A DNA stretch of 32,270 nucleotides from Acidobacteriota bacterium (GCA_005808865.1 SYKU01000088.1:1-32270); one strand, 5' to 3'. Shown: positions 10,758 through 19,485, numbered from the stretch's first letter. Numbers and translations: made by a program. Notes: generated by a model from the sequence alone, not told the origin.

Positions 10758-11630
10758 CTATACGCTCAGGACCGGACACGGGGAAGCGCGAACGATGGCG
10801 TAGGCATGTGCGCGGAGGCGGCCGAAAGGTCCTTCCGCGGAGGCGCCGCGGCCAACCACGAGCAGGCCGGCGTTCTCGCGCTGGACTGTGTCGCGGAGCG
10901 CCTTATGCGGATCGCCGTCCGCCACCACGACCTCCACCTTGCCGACCGCGGCTTGTTGGAGGCTGTCGATCTGCTCCCGCACCCGGTTGCTCAGCATGAC
11001 TCGCCAGTCGGCGTTGATAAACTCCCCCGCGCGTCCCCCGATGTCCGGAGTGGCGTGGACCACGGTGAGTTGTGCGGCGAATTCCTGCGCCAGATGGCTG
11101 GCCCAGTCCAGGACCCGAGCGCTGTTTGGTCCCAGATCGAGCCCGCACACGATATGGCGCGGCGGAAATGTTCCGGTGGTGTGCTCTTCGAAATGGACCC
11201 CGGTCAATACCGGAATTTTCGCTCCGTGGAGCACCTTCGAGGCGACCGAGCCGAGAAGAAATCTACGGATAGGATCGAACCCATGCGTCGGCATCACGAT
11301 CAAGTCCGCCTTCCCCGAGTTGGCGCATAGGAGAATCTGCTCCGCGGGATCTCCCTTGACCAACAGTCGCTTGACGGTGAGGCCGTCCGATTCCCTGCCG
11401 GGAAAGTGGTCCAGCGTCCCCTGAATCGTGCGCGACTTCGCCGCCATGAGCGCATCCAGCCGTTCGGGCGAGATGTCTATCGGCGAGAGGGCGAATTCGA
11501 CCGGCTCCAGCACGTGGAGCAGCGTCAGTTCGCATCCAACCTGCCGGGCGATGAACTGGGCATACCGTGCGGCTCCCTCGGAAGGCGGGGAAAAATCCAC
11601 CGGCGCGAGAATTCTGGTAATTGATGGCAT
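10758..11630 (-). CDS. Tandem-domain universal stress protein
   Basis: ITRILAPVDFSPPSEGAARYA and second half HIVCGLDLGPNSARVLDWA; two Usp-like halves. Confidence 0.88.
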   Translation of the reverse strand: MPSITRILAPVDFSPPSEGAARYAQFIARQVGCELTLLHVLEPVEFALSPIDISPERLDALMAAKSRTIQGTLDHFPGRESDGLTVKRLLVKGDPAEQILLCANSGKADLIVMPTHGFDPIRRFLLGSVASKVLHGAKIPVLTGVHFEEHTTGTFPPRHIVCGLDLGPNSARVLDWASHLAQEFAAQLTVVHATPDIGGRAGEFINADWRVMLSNRVREQIDSLQQAAVGKVEVVVADGDPHKALRDTVQRENAGLLVVGRGASAEGPFGRLRAHAYAIVRASPCPVLSV

Positions 11631-11641
11631 AGAATTCCTCC

Positions 11642-13192
11642 CTAGCGGGCGAGCGCTTCGCCCGCCGCAACGGGACTAAGAGCGTTCATCTGGCGGAACT
11701 TCTGCATCAACTCGTCAAACTCTATGGCTACCCTTCCCCCTTTCTTCACCCGCTGCTGTTCCCAATTGGAGAGCGCTTCAAGACAAGCATGATCAATGTA
11801 GTCGAGGTCATGAAAATGAACGTGGATCTCTTTGTCGGTGGGAAGCTTCTCCAGCTCATCCGCCAGCTTCGGCAGGCGCATAAAGGTGGCTGAGCCGTAC
11901 AGATGGAAGTCCACGCGGTGAGCGCTCGTCCGTTCGATCCGGATCCCCATATGCGAGAAAGCGTAAAGCAGCTTCACCAGCGACAGTCCAAGGCCCACCA
12001 GGATTCCCGTTAACAGGTTTGTGACAACAATCATGACTACGGTCACCGCGTAGACGGCGACGGGCAGTTTATCGTATTTGAGCAGGCGCCGAATGTTGGC
12101 GGGGTTGACCAGTTTATACCCGGTGTAAACCAGAAGCGCCGCGAGGCTGCTGGTGGGGACCAATTTAAGTACGAAGGGCACGGCCGCCACGAGGACCAGC
12201 AGCCACACGCCGTGAAGAACAGCGGATAGCCGGGTGGCTGCACCAGCGGTAACATTCGCCGAGCTGCGAACAATGACGCCGGTCATCGGAAGGCCGCCAA
12301 GCGCCCCGCAGAGCATATTGCCCATGCCCTGAGCTGCCATCTCGCGATCGTAATTAGTGCGCGGGCCATCGTGCATTTGATCGACAGCGTTGGCGCTTAG
12401 CAGCGATTCCGCGCTGGCGACGAAGGCCAGGGCGAAAGCCGCCAGCGCCACGTCGGTGTTCAATAGCCCAGCGAGCTTGTCTGGCGTCGACCACTGGATC
12501 GCTTGCCACAAGTTCTCCGGGATCTGGATGTACTGCACTGGCAGCTTCCAAATGCCGGCCAACGCACTGGCGAGGCCCACGGCGACAACCGCGCCCGGGA
12601 TCAGTTTCAGCTTCGCCGGGGCGAACTTGTTCCAGGCAAGAAGAATCGTGATCGTTAACACACCGAGGAAAGCCGCAAGATGATGCGAGCTCCCGTCCAG
12701 CGGAAAAACCCCTTTGTAAATAGCTTCCGGAATCGAAATCAGGTTCAGCAGCCCGCTTCCTTTGGGCTTGTCATCCACCATCACGTGGAACTGGCCCGCG
12801 AAGATCAGGACGCCGATGCCCGCCAGCATCCCGTAGATGACCGACGGAGAAATGGCGCGGAACAACTGTCCTGCTCTGCACAGACCCGCGGCGAGTTGGA
12901 TTGCCCCTGCCAATAGCACGATCGGTCCTAGCATCCCGATTCCGTGAGTCTGAATCAGCTCGTACACGATGACCGCCAGTCCGGCGGCCGGACCGCTGAC
13001 TTGAAGCGGACTTCCGGCGAGTAAGCCGACCACAATGCCGCCGATGATCCCGGTGACCAAGCCCGTGACAGGCGGTGCCCCGGAAGCGATTGCAATTCCC
13101 ATGCACAGCGGAAGCGCAACCAGGAAGACTACGATCGAAGCGAGGAAGTCCTTCGCGAAGTCTCCCCGATTCAAATTGAGATGTCGTCCCAT
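11642..13192 (-). CDS. SulP family inorganic anion (candidate bicarbonate/sulfate) transporter with STAS domain
   Basis: DFLASIVVFLVALPLCMGIAIASGAPPVTGL; GxxPMTGVIVRSSANVTAGAATRLSAVLHG; C-terminal STAS-like segment. Confidence 0.92.
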   Translation of the reverse strand: MGRHLNLNRGDFAKDFLASIVVFLVALPLCMGIAIASGAPPVTGLVTGIIGGIVVGLLAGSPLQVSGPAAGLAVIVYELIQTHGIGMLGPIVLLAGAIQLAAGLCRAGQLFRAISPSVIYGMLAGIGVLIFAGQFHVMVDDKPKGSGLLNLISIPEAIYKGVFPLDGSSHHLAAFLGVLTITILLAWNKFAPAKLKLIPGAVVAVGLASALAGIWKLPVQYIQIPENLWQAIQWSTPDKLAGLLNTDVALAAFALAFVASAESLLSANAVDQMHDGPRTNYDREMAAQGMGNMLCGALGGLPMTGVIVRSSANVTAGAATRLSAVLHGVWLLVLVAAVPFVLKLVPTSSLAALLVYTGYKLVNPANIRRLLKYDKLPVAVYAVTVVMIVVTNLLTGILVGLGLSLVKLLYAFSHMGIRIERTSAHRVDFHLYGSATFMRLPKLADELEKLPTDKEIHVHFHDLDYIDHACLEALSNWEQQRVKKGGRVAIEFDELMQKFRQMNALSPVAAGEALAR

Positions 13193-13250
13193 GGATATGC
13201 AATATCTCCTGTTTACGGATTTGATTTTTTAGAATCCCGTGGACGCCGTG

Positions 13251-13886
13251 CTACGCCAAAGCGGGCGTCCTCGCCTGAAGTGGAACAAAACGCGCTTGCG
13301 CCGGATCGAGGGTCCGGACTTCTCCGGATCCGATGTCGTACACCCAACCGTGGAGATTCAGCTGACCTTTCGCCAGCCTGGCCGAAACGGCGGGATGGGT
13401 CCGCAGGTTGTCCATTTGCGCTAGCACGTTCTGCTCGATCATCGCGTTGAGCAGATCCCTGCCGGTAAGGTGCGAGTGGTTTTCCTGAACCACGAACCGG
13501 GCGCTCTCTCCGTAGCGCAGCCACGCAGCCACCGCCGGCATGTGGGCCACGCTCTGCGGGTTCAGTAGCCCCTTCATCGCCCCACAGTCCGAGTGACCGC
13601 ACACGATGATGTCTCTTACCCCTAATGCAAGCACGGCATACTCGATGGTGGCGGAAACTCCGCCGATCACTTCGCCGTACGCGGGCACAATGTTACCGGC
13701 GTTTCGGCAGATAAAGATATCGCCCGGCTTGGTGTGGGTGAGCATGCAGGGATCGATTCGCGAGTCGCTGCAAGTGATAAACAGCGTCTCCGGACTCTGT
13801 CCCGAAGCCAGCCGCTCAAACAGATCGCGGTGCTTTGGAAAGGTCTCCTCCTGAAATTTGGCGAGGCCGGATATTACGTTCTTCAT
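13251..13886 (-). CDS. Beta-class carbonic anhydrase
   Basis: TCSDSRIDP and CGHSDCGAMKG zinc-ligand motifs; RBS before MKNVISGLAKFQEETFPKHR. Confidence 0.93.
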   Translation of the reverse strand: MKNVISGLAKFQEETFPKHRDLFERLASGQSPETLFITCSDSRIDPCMLTHTKPGDIFICRNAGNIVPAYGEVIGGVSATIEYAVLALGVRDIIVCGHSDCGAMKGLLNPQSVAHMPAVAAWLRYGESARFVVQENHSHLTGRDLLNAMIEQNVLAQMDNLRTHPAVSARLAKGQLNLHGWVYDIGSGEVRTLDPAQARFVPLQARTPALA

Positions 13887-13923
13887 TTTCAATTCTCCTC
13901 TTTCGCGGATTCTGACTATGACC

Positions 13924-14220
13924 TCAAGCGCTTGCCACCTTGGCAAACTGCGGTTGCAGAGCGCCAGCCGCCGGCTCGGCGGAAAAACGCTTAATGAAAT
14001 TTGTGTCGAAGTTGCCCGCCTCTGTTTGCTGTTGTGACAGATGGATGCTCCCAGTCCTTGTCACCTCGCTGGATGTATTGCGGATTTCCGCCGCAAACTC
14101 CCCGGCCAGCCTCTGGAGGATCTCAGTGCTCCCCCTGGCGGTGATTCGTCGCGGATGCGTGTGTCCTGATGTCCGCAAGGTGAGTGTCCGCGGAGGCCGG
14201 CGTGGGGCCAACACGGTCAA
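13924..14220 (-). CDS. Small hypothetical ORF upstream of carbonic anhydrase
   Basis: 98-aa ORF on the operon strand; weak. Confidence 0.25.
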   Translation of the reverse strand: MTVLAPRRPPRTLTLRTSGHTHPRRITARGSTEILQRLAGEFAAEIRNTSSEVTRTGSIHLSQQQTEAGNFDTNFIKRFSAEPAAGALQPQFAKVASA

Positions 14221-14292
14221 GCAGAGCGCGCCATTGAGTACGTGTTACGCGTTTCCTCCTCCTCTCCATACTAAGCTCGCGGCAAAAAATCT

Positions 14293-14331
14293 ACAAATAG
14301 ATAGTTTCGACGCCATACCTCGAAATATCCG
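14293..14331 (-). repeat. Right copy of 39-bp imperfect direct repeat, possible coding relic
   Basis: Matches 9829-9867; minus-strand reading GYFEVWRRNYLFV. Confidence 0.6.
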
Positions 14332-14519
14332 ATGGGTTCATAGGTGCCACCCAGGTAACGTTGGTTCGGTGGAGAATTAATTAAGCCGTGGCAAGAGCCT
14401 AACCATGCATGAAGCCGAGTCGAACCGCGTCAGGAGCCTGACGAAATAAGATAAGACTGTCGCGAGCCGCTTCCGCGACCTCTGCCACGTCCGGGTGCTT
14501 GAGCTTCCGTTCAACCGGC

Positions 14520-14880
14520 CTTCGCGTAGAAACCGATGACGTGCGCCGAAGACGTGTACGCCGTCCACAACCGCCGCTTCAACCGCGTTCTCCATGGGAA
14601 GCACAAGATTAGGATTCTCCTGCACAGCGAGCAGACCGTCACGGAAAGCGCGCCAGGCAAGCTGCGAACCCGCCATCGAGAGACAACTCGCCGATCAGCA
14701 GATGCTGGTCGAGCCGCGCAATGGAACCCATCGCGCCGAGGATTCCCATCGCCATCCGCAGGTCGAGCACGCCCCAGGGAAACCGAAGCCGGAATTGAGC
14801 AGCGCCGATTTGATGCGCGCGCGGCTCTCCCGAACCGCGGCGGCGTTCCAACTGTTCAAAGTAGCGCGCCGAGCCTGTAT
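14520..14880 (-). pseudogene. comM: comM 5'-half fragment with internal deletions
   Basis: Matches 21398-21785 of intact comM; minus frames read [28 protein letters not shown] and [25 protein letters not shown] in different frames. Confidence 0.9.
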
Positions 14881-14897
14881 CGGTGGTACGTTCGATG

Positions 14898-15533
14898 TTA
14901 CTCGATCAGGCCTTTGCGCATGGCAAAGCGGACGATTTCGGTCGAGCTGTGTAAGTCCAGCTTTTTCATAATCCTGCCACGATGCGCATCGACCGTATAA
15001 ACGCTGATGTCGAGTTGCGTCGCAATTTCCTTGGCTACCTTGCCTTCCGCCAGCAACTGAAGCACCTCGCGCTCCCGCGCCGTCAACAGGTCGAAAGGAT
15101 CTGCCACCTGTTGATAATCCTGCAACACGGTGCCCGATATTTCCGGGCTGAGGAAGCCGTTCCCCTGGGCCACGGCCCGGACCGCGCGCAGTAGGTCGGA
15201 ATCGATCGATTCCTTGAGCAGATACCCCTTGGCGCCCGCGCGCAGCGTTTCGCGCACGTAGACAGCGTCCTTATGCATGCTGAGGATCAACACCCTTGCG
15301 TCGGTGCAAGCCTCCAGGATTCGCCGCGTGGCTTCCACGCCGTTGACGCGCGGCATCGCGATATCCATGATCACCAGGGTCGGCCGCAACTGCTGTACCA
15401 GGCGAACCGCTTCGGCGCCGTCGCCGGCCTCGCCAACCACTTCCATATCGGGTTCCTGGCTCAGAATCAGACGGAAGCCTTGCCGAACCATGGCGTGGTC
15501 ATCGGCTAGCAGAATTCGTATCTTGCGATTCAT
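14898..15533 (-). CDS. NarL/FixJ-family response regulator
   Basis: MNRKIRILLADDHAMVRQGF receiver; LTAREREVLQLLAEGKVAKEIATQLDISVYTVDAHRGRIMKKL HTH. Confidence 0.93.
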   Translation of the reverse strand: MNRKIRILLADDHAMVRQGFRLILSQEPDMEVVGEAGDGAEAVRLVQQLRPTLVIMDIAMPRVNGVEATRRILEACTDARVLILSMHKDAVYVRETLRAGAKGYLLKESIDSDLLRAVRAVAQGNGFLSPEISGTVLQDYQQVADPFDLLTAREREVLQLLAEGKVAKEIATQLDISVYTVDAHRGRIMKKLDLHSSTEIVRFAMRKGLIE

Positions 15534-16797
15534 AGGCGGATTGAGGTAAGGGAAGCAATACGTTGATAGTGACACCCTGGCTGACACGAGACCGGACACT
15601 GATGCTAGCGCCGGCCGCGCGCGCGCGCGCGCGCATTCCTACGAGGCCGCTGCCGCGGCGGGCGGTGTCGGGATTCATGCCCTGGCCGTTGTCGCTGATC
15701 GTCAGGCTTAGGCCCACGGACGTTTCCCTGAGTTCGATCTCCACGCTGTTGGCCTTGGCGTGCCGGGAGACGTTGGTCAGCGCCTCCTGTGCGATCCGGA
15801 ATAGCTGCGTCTCGACGGACGGCTGCAGACGTCCGCTGAAAGTCGATGAGTAGTGAACCTGGTTGCTGTTGCGCTCGGCGAAGCTCTCGGCCAGCCAGCG
15901 CAGGCTGGCGTCCAAGCCGAAATCGTCCAGGATGCTGGGGCGCAGCAGTTGGGAAACCTCGCGGACGTTGCCCACGGCATCCTTCACCAGCCCGAGGCAG
16001 TCTTCGATCCGCCCCTGGTGGAAGGACTTGGCATTCTGCATTGAAACCAGGTTGGCCTCGATCGCGCTCAGGGTCTGGCCGAAGTGATCGTGCATTTCCC
16101 GCGAGAGCCGGCTGGCCATATCTTCGTGTTCGGACATGGTGCGCGAAGAAAGCCCGGCAAGTTCCTCGGCCTGCCAGCGAAGCTGCCGGACCATGCGGTG
16201 GACGTAATACACCGTGAGCAGGGCTCCCCCCAAGGCGACCAGCACCGCGACTCTGAGAAGGAGTAGCGAGAACTGTATGCGCGACGAAAACAACAGACGC
16301 TCTTCGTTCAGCGCGCCGCTCGAACTGAAATTCGAGCCAGTCAAATCCGCCAGCGCGGCCAGAAGAGTCTGGTGGCGTTGAAAGAATTCTGTCGAGGGCG
16401 ATTTACGCAGGCGGACGGTTTCGCGGCCCTCCGCGATGAATGCGTCGGCGGCGCGCCGCACGCTATTCCAGAGCGCCGCGTCCCGCGAAGCTCTACCCAC
16501 ATCCGTAGTTCGGTGGATGGAGTTTTCCAACGCGTTGAGCCGGTTCAGCAGCGGGTCGCCGTCGAGGTACTCCTGTCCCGCCGCCAGCGAATAGAAAACG
16601 CTGCTGAGGTTGCCCTCTTCGCTCTGAATTTCGTCGATCAGCCGAACTGTCGCCTGCTGCTGCGTGGCGTAGTTGGCCGCAATCGATTCCATCGACCGCA
16701 TGGACTCCACCGCGATCACGCCCGAGACCAGAAGAAGCACCAGCAGGAGGGCGAAACCGGCGATCAGGACTGGAAGGACATACCGCTCCGTGAGCAT
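15499..16797 (-). CDS. HisKA_3-type (NarX/DesK-like) sensor histidine kinase
   Basis: SREMHDHFGQTLSAIEANL dimerisation/phosphoacceptor motif; ISDNGQGMNPDTARRGSGLVGMRARARAAG ATPase motifs; CHASE3-like N-terminus; overlaps RR start by 35 nt. Confidence 0.9.
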   Translation of the reverse strand: MLTERYVLPVLIAGFALLLVLLLVSGVIAVESMRSMESIAANYATQQQATVRLIDEIQSEEGNLSSVFYSLAAGQEYLDGDPLLNRLNALENSIHRTTDVGRASRDAALWNSVRRAADAFIAEGRETVRLRKSPSTEFFQRHQTLLAALADLTGSNFSSSGALNEERLLFSSRIQFSLLLLRVAVLVALGGALLTVYYVHRMVRQLRWQAEELAGLSSRTMSEHEDMASRLSREMHDHFGQTLSAIEANLVSMQNAKSFHQGRIEDCLGLVKDAVGNVREVSQLLRPSILDDFGLDASLRWLAESFAERNSNQVHYSSTFSGRLQPSVETQLFRIAQEALTNVSRHAKANSVEIELRETSVGLSLTISDNGQGMNPDTARRGSGLVGMRARARAAGASISVRSRVSQGVTINVLLPLPQSAYESQDTNSASR

Positions 16798-16820
16798 GAG
16801 TACCTATCATAAGAGTCTTG

Positions 16821-16989
16821 CACAGGCCGCGCCGGACCGGCGGCCTGTGGTAGTGCGCTAATTTGACGCACTACCCGGCCTGTAGAACCGGGCGGCAGAT
16901 AGCGGCAAAGAACTGCTGGATCGCCGGAAAGCGCCACCAAAAGGTGGCGGAAGGGCGGCACAGGCCTATTGGACAATAACGCTTAAGCG
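16821..16989. repeat. Cluster of tandem inverted repeats
   Basis: 16821-16849 (10-bp stem), 16850-16874 (8-bp stem), 16874-16892 (5-bp stem), 16932-16949 (7-bp stem), palindrome CGCTTAAGCG 16980-16989. Confidence 0.75.
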
Positions 16990-17017
16990 AGGGGTAGGGA
17001 ACGCGAGGGATGTTGGG

Positions 17018-17926
17018 TCATCCGAAGCGCGGCGGGTCGTGAGGCCTGAAGTCTCGGTCCAGGAGAGCTCGAAGCAGCCCAATGCGTTCTCCGCGCCGTT
17101 TCGCGATCAGCACCGGCATCTTGGCGTGGATCAGCATATGGTCCGATTCGCTGCCCAGCAGGATGCTGGCGGAACGGCTCTTTCCGCGGCTGCCCATCAC
17201 AACCAGATCTGCCATGGAGTCTTCCGCGATCCGTTCCACGGCATGCACCACGTTCGGCCCCTCCACAAAGACCGGGCGCACCGCGATGCCGGAGGTATCC
17301 AGCGGAGCGACGAAGCGCTCGAAGGCTTCCTCCTCGCCCGCGCGCAGCGAAGTTTCGTATTCGGCGGAAACAGCTATCGCCTCGTCGAAGTAGACGTGCA
17401 GCCCGACGCACTCCGCCTTCACGCTCGCGGCAATCCGCGCAGCAATACTGAGCGCGTAGGCCGATGTCTCGGAATAATCGACTCCTGCGACCACGCGCCG
17501 GATCTCGTTCGTCGTGCCCTCGGGGTGCATCCACACCGAGCAGGGAGCCTTCATCGCCAGGCGCCGGGCTAGCGAACGCCGCGCGCCATGCCCCGCAGCG
17601 TGGCCCAGCAGCACCACGTCGGCGGCATTTTCGGCTATCGTCTCCAACAGCCGGTCGATCACGTCGCCGGTTAGCACGCTGCACACCGCGTTCGGCATCC
17701 CGAAGTGCTCCGCAACGGACGCTTCCAGCTGCCGCTGCGCCTGTTCGTAGGTCGTTAGTTCCTGGGTGCCGGGATTTTGGTTCCAGTTGAGTACGCGCAC
17801 GAAACGGCACTCGACCCCAGGGGAGATCCGCGGCAGAACGCGCGCATAACGCAGAAGGCCGGCGTCGCGGGTGGCGCCCCCACCAACCGCGATCACGGCC
17901 CGCTCGAACAGGCGGGTCGACATCAA
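17018..17926 (-). CDS. Tandem-domain universal stress protein
   Basis: RRVVAGVDYSETSAYALSIAARIA; ATP-binding-type GSRGKSRSASILLGSESDHML; 4-nt overlap with SulP stop. Confidence 0.85.
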   Translation of the reverse strand: MMSTRLFERAVIAVGGGATRDAGLLRYARVLPRISPGVECRFVRVLNWNQNPGTQELTTYEQAQRQLEASVAEHFGMPNAVCSVLTGDVIDRLLETIAENAADVVLLGHAAGHGARRSLARRLAMKAPCSVWMHPEGTTNEIRRVVAGVDYSETSAYALSIAARIAASVKAECVGLHVYFDEAIAVSAEYETSLRAGEEEAFERFVAPLDTSGIAVRPVFVEGPNVVHAVERIAEDSMADLVVMGSRGKSRSASILLGSESDHMLIHAKMPVLIAKRRGERIGLLRALLDRDFRPHDPPRFG

Positions 17927-19304
17927 GCTTGCACCGCCGCCGGCTCCTGGACTTCCACCGGCTTATCGAAGAAGCGGTACAGCACTGCCCACAGAACGAT
18001 CGCCGTGACGACGCCGATCAGGAAGTCCGTCAGCACCACCACCACTGCGGTATAGAGCATCAGCGAAATGTGGAAAGCGTTGTGGGCCAGCACCTGTTTG
18101 ACTTCGGACGGCTTTACCATCGCCGATGAAACGTAAAGCAGAATGCCGCCGATGCACGCCATCGGGACCATTTCCAGATAGCTCGCCAGGAAGAGCGCGA
18201 GCAGCAGTTTCAGGATGCACTTGAAGATACCGGCGAGCGGCGAAATGGCGCCCAGTTTGATATTCGTCGCGGTGCGGGCCAGCGCTCCCGTGTGCGGGAA
18301 GCCGTTCATCAGCGGGATGATGACCTGCACCAGGCCCTGTCCCCAGAGTTCCTTGTTCGGGTTGTACGGAATGCCGCGGTTATCTGCCAAACGGTCCGCC
18401 ATGCGCGAGCACAACAGGCTCTCAATGGCGGCCACGATCACGATCGCCACCACGTAATAGACCAGATCTGCCAGCGCTTCTGCCCTCACCGGTAACGGAG
18501 CGGGAGGCGTGAAAACGAAGAAGTCGGTGGGGATGCTGCCGTACTTGTCCTTGATCAGCGAGAAGCCCTTGTCGGCCCACACCGTGCTCGAGACCAGCGA
18601 AGCCGCCCCCAGCGCGATCAGCGGAGCCGGGATGAATACCGACATCCTGAGAATGTACTTGACCATCAGGAAGGTGGCCAGACCGATGATGATCGCATAC
18701 GGGTTCACCTCCCCGAGATTCTCGTAGATTACCGAGGCCTTCTCGATGAAGTGGCTCGGCATCCGCGCCTTCAGGCCCAGAACTTCACCAACTTGCGAGA
18801 GCGCGATCGTGAACGAGATGCCGATAGTGAAGCCCACTACAATAGAGTGCGGCACCTTGGCCACAATTTTCCCGAGCCGCGCAAGTCCGAAGAACACCAG
18901 AATCAGGCCGGAGATTAATGAGGCCAGCACCAGCATGCTGTGGTTGTACTTCGCCATCTCAGCCCCGCGATCACCGGAATGAACGCCGCCGTGGGGCCGT
19001 AGACCTGGTACTTCGAGCCTCCCCACAAGGCACCCACCATGCCCGCCACGGCCCCGCCCGCGATGCCCTGTTCGGGCCGCAGACCGCTGGCCATCGCGAA
19101 TCCCATCGCCAGCGGAATCGCCACCATGGCGACGATCAGGCCGGCCATGAAATCGCGTAGGATGTTGAGCCCGAGGCTGCCTTTAAACAGGTCTTCGTAG
19201 CGTCCGTCGTAAGGGTTGATGTAATACTTCAGCCGGCCAAGCAGGGGCCGCTCATCTGGCCGGGCCGCGGTACCGGAAGCCCGGGCTGTTTGGATCTCAA
19301 GCAT
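17923..19304 (-). pseudogene. SulP family anion transporter without STAS domain, interrupted by one frameshift
   Basis: Two overlapping-frame ORFs (19304-18915 and 19026-17923) are contiguous parts of one SulP; frame joins at VIAG|AEMAKYNHS near CCCC 18963-18966. Could be a sequencing error. Confidence 0.8.
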
Positions 19305-19485
19305 TCGCGAACTCCCCGGAACCGCCGGCTACCAGGGGCAACAGGTCGAGCGAAATCCGGGAATCCGAGCACGCGACGACCAGCGTCTCCGGACTCTGCG
19401 AGGCTGCCAGGGTCTGAGAGAGCTCCCGGTTCTTCGGAAATACGACGTCCTGAAAATGTCGAAGACCTTGGATAATCTTATCCAC
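19297..19485 (-). pseudogene. Truncated beta-carbonic anhydrase N-terminus
   Basis: VDKIIQGLRHFQDVVFPKNRELSQTLAASQSPETLVVACSDSRIS parallels the 13.3-13.9 kb CA; second zinc motif (HxxC) absent; GGAGG RBS before GTG. Confidence 0.85.

Noticed and set aside
13924-14220. HPr-like protein upstream of carbonic anhydrase
   Set aside because: Only a short helix-like stretch (EILQRLAGEFAAEIRN) is reminiscent of HPr; no active-site His context or following HPr core.
14397-14445. Integron attC-like half site (GCCTAAC...AAGCCGA) beside the comM fragment
   Set aside because: Only the 5' half resembles attC; no matching L' box or GTTRRRY partner follows at the right distance, and no integrase or cassette array is present.
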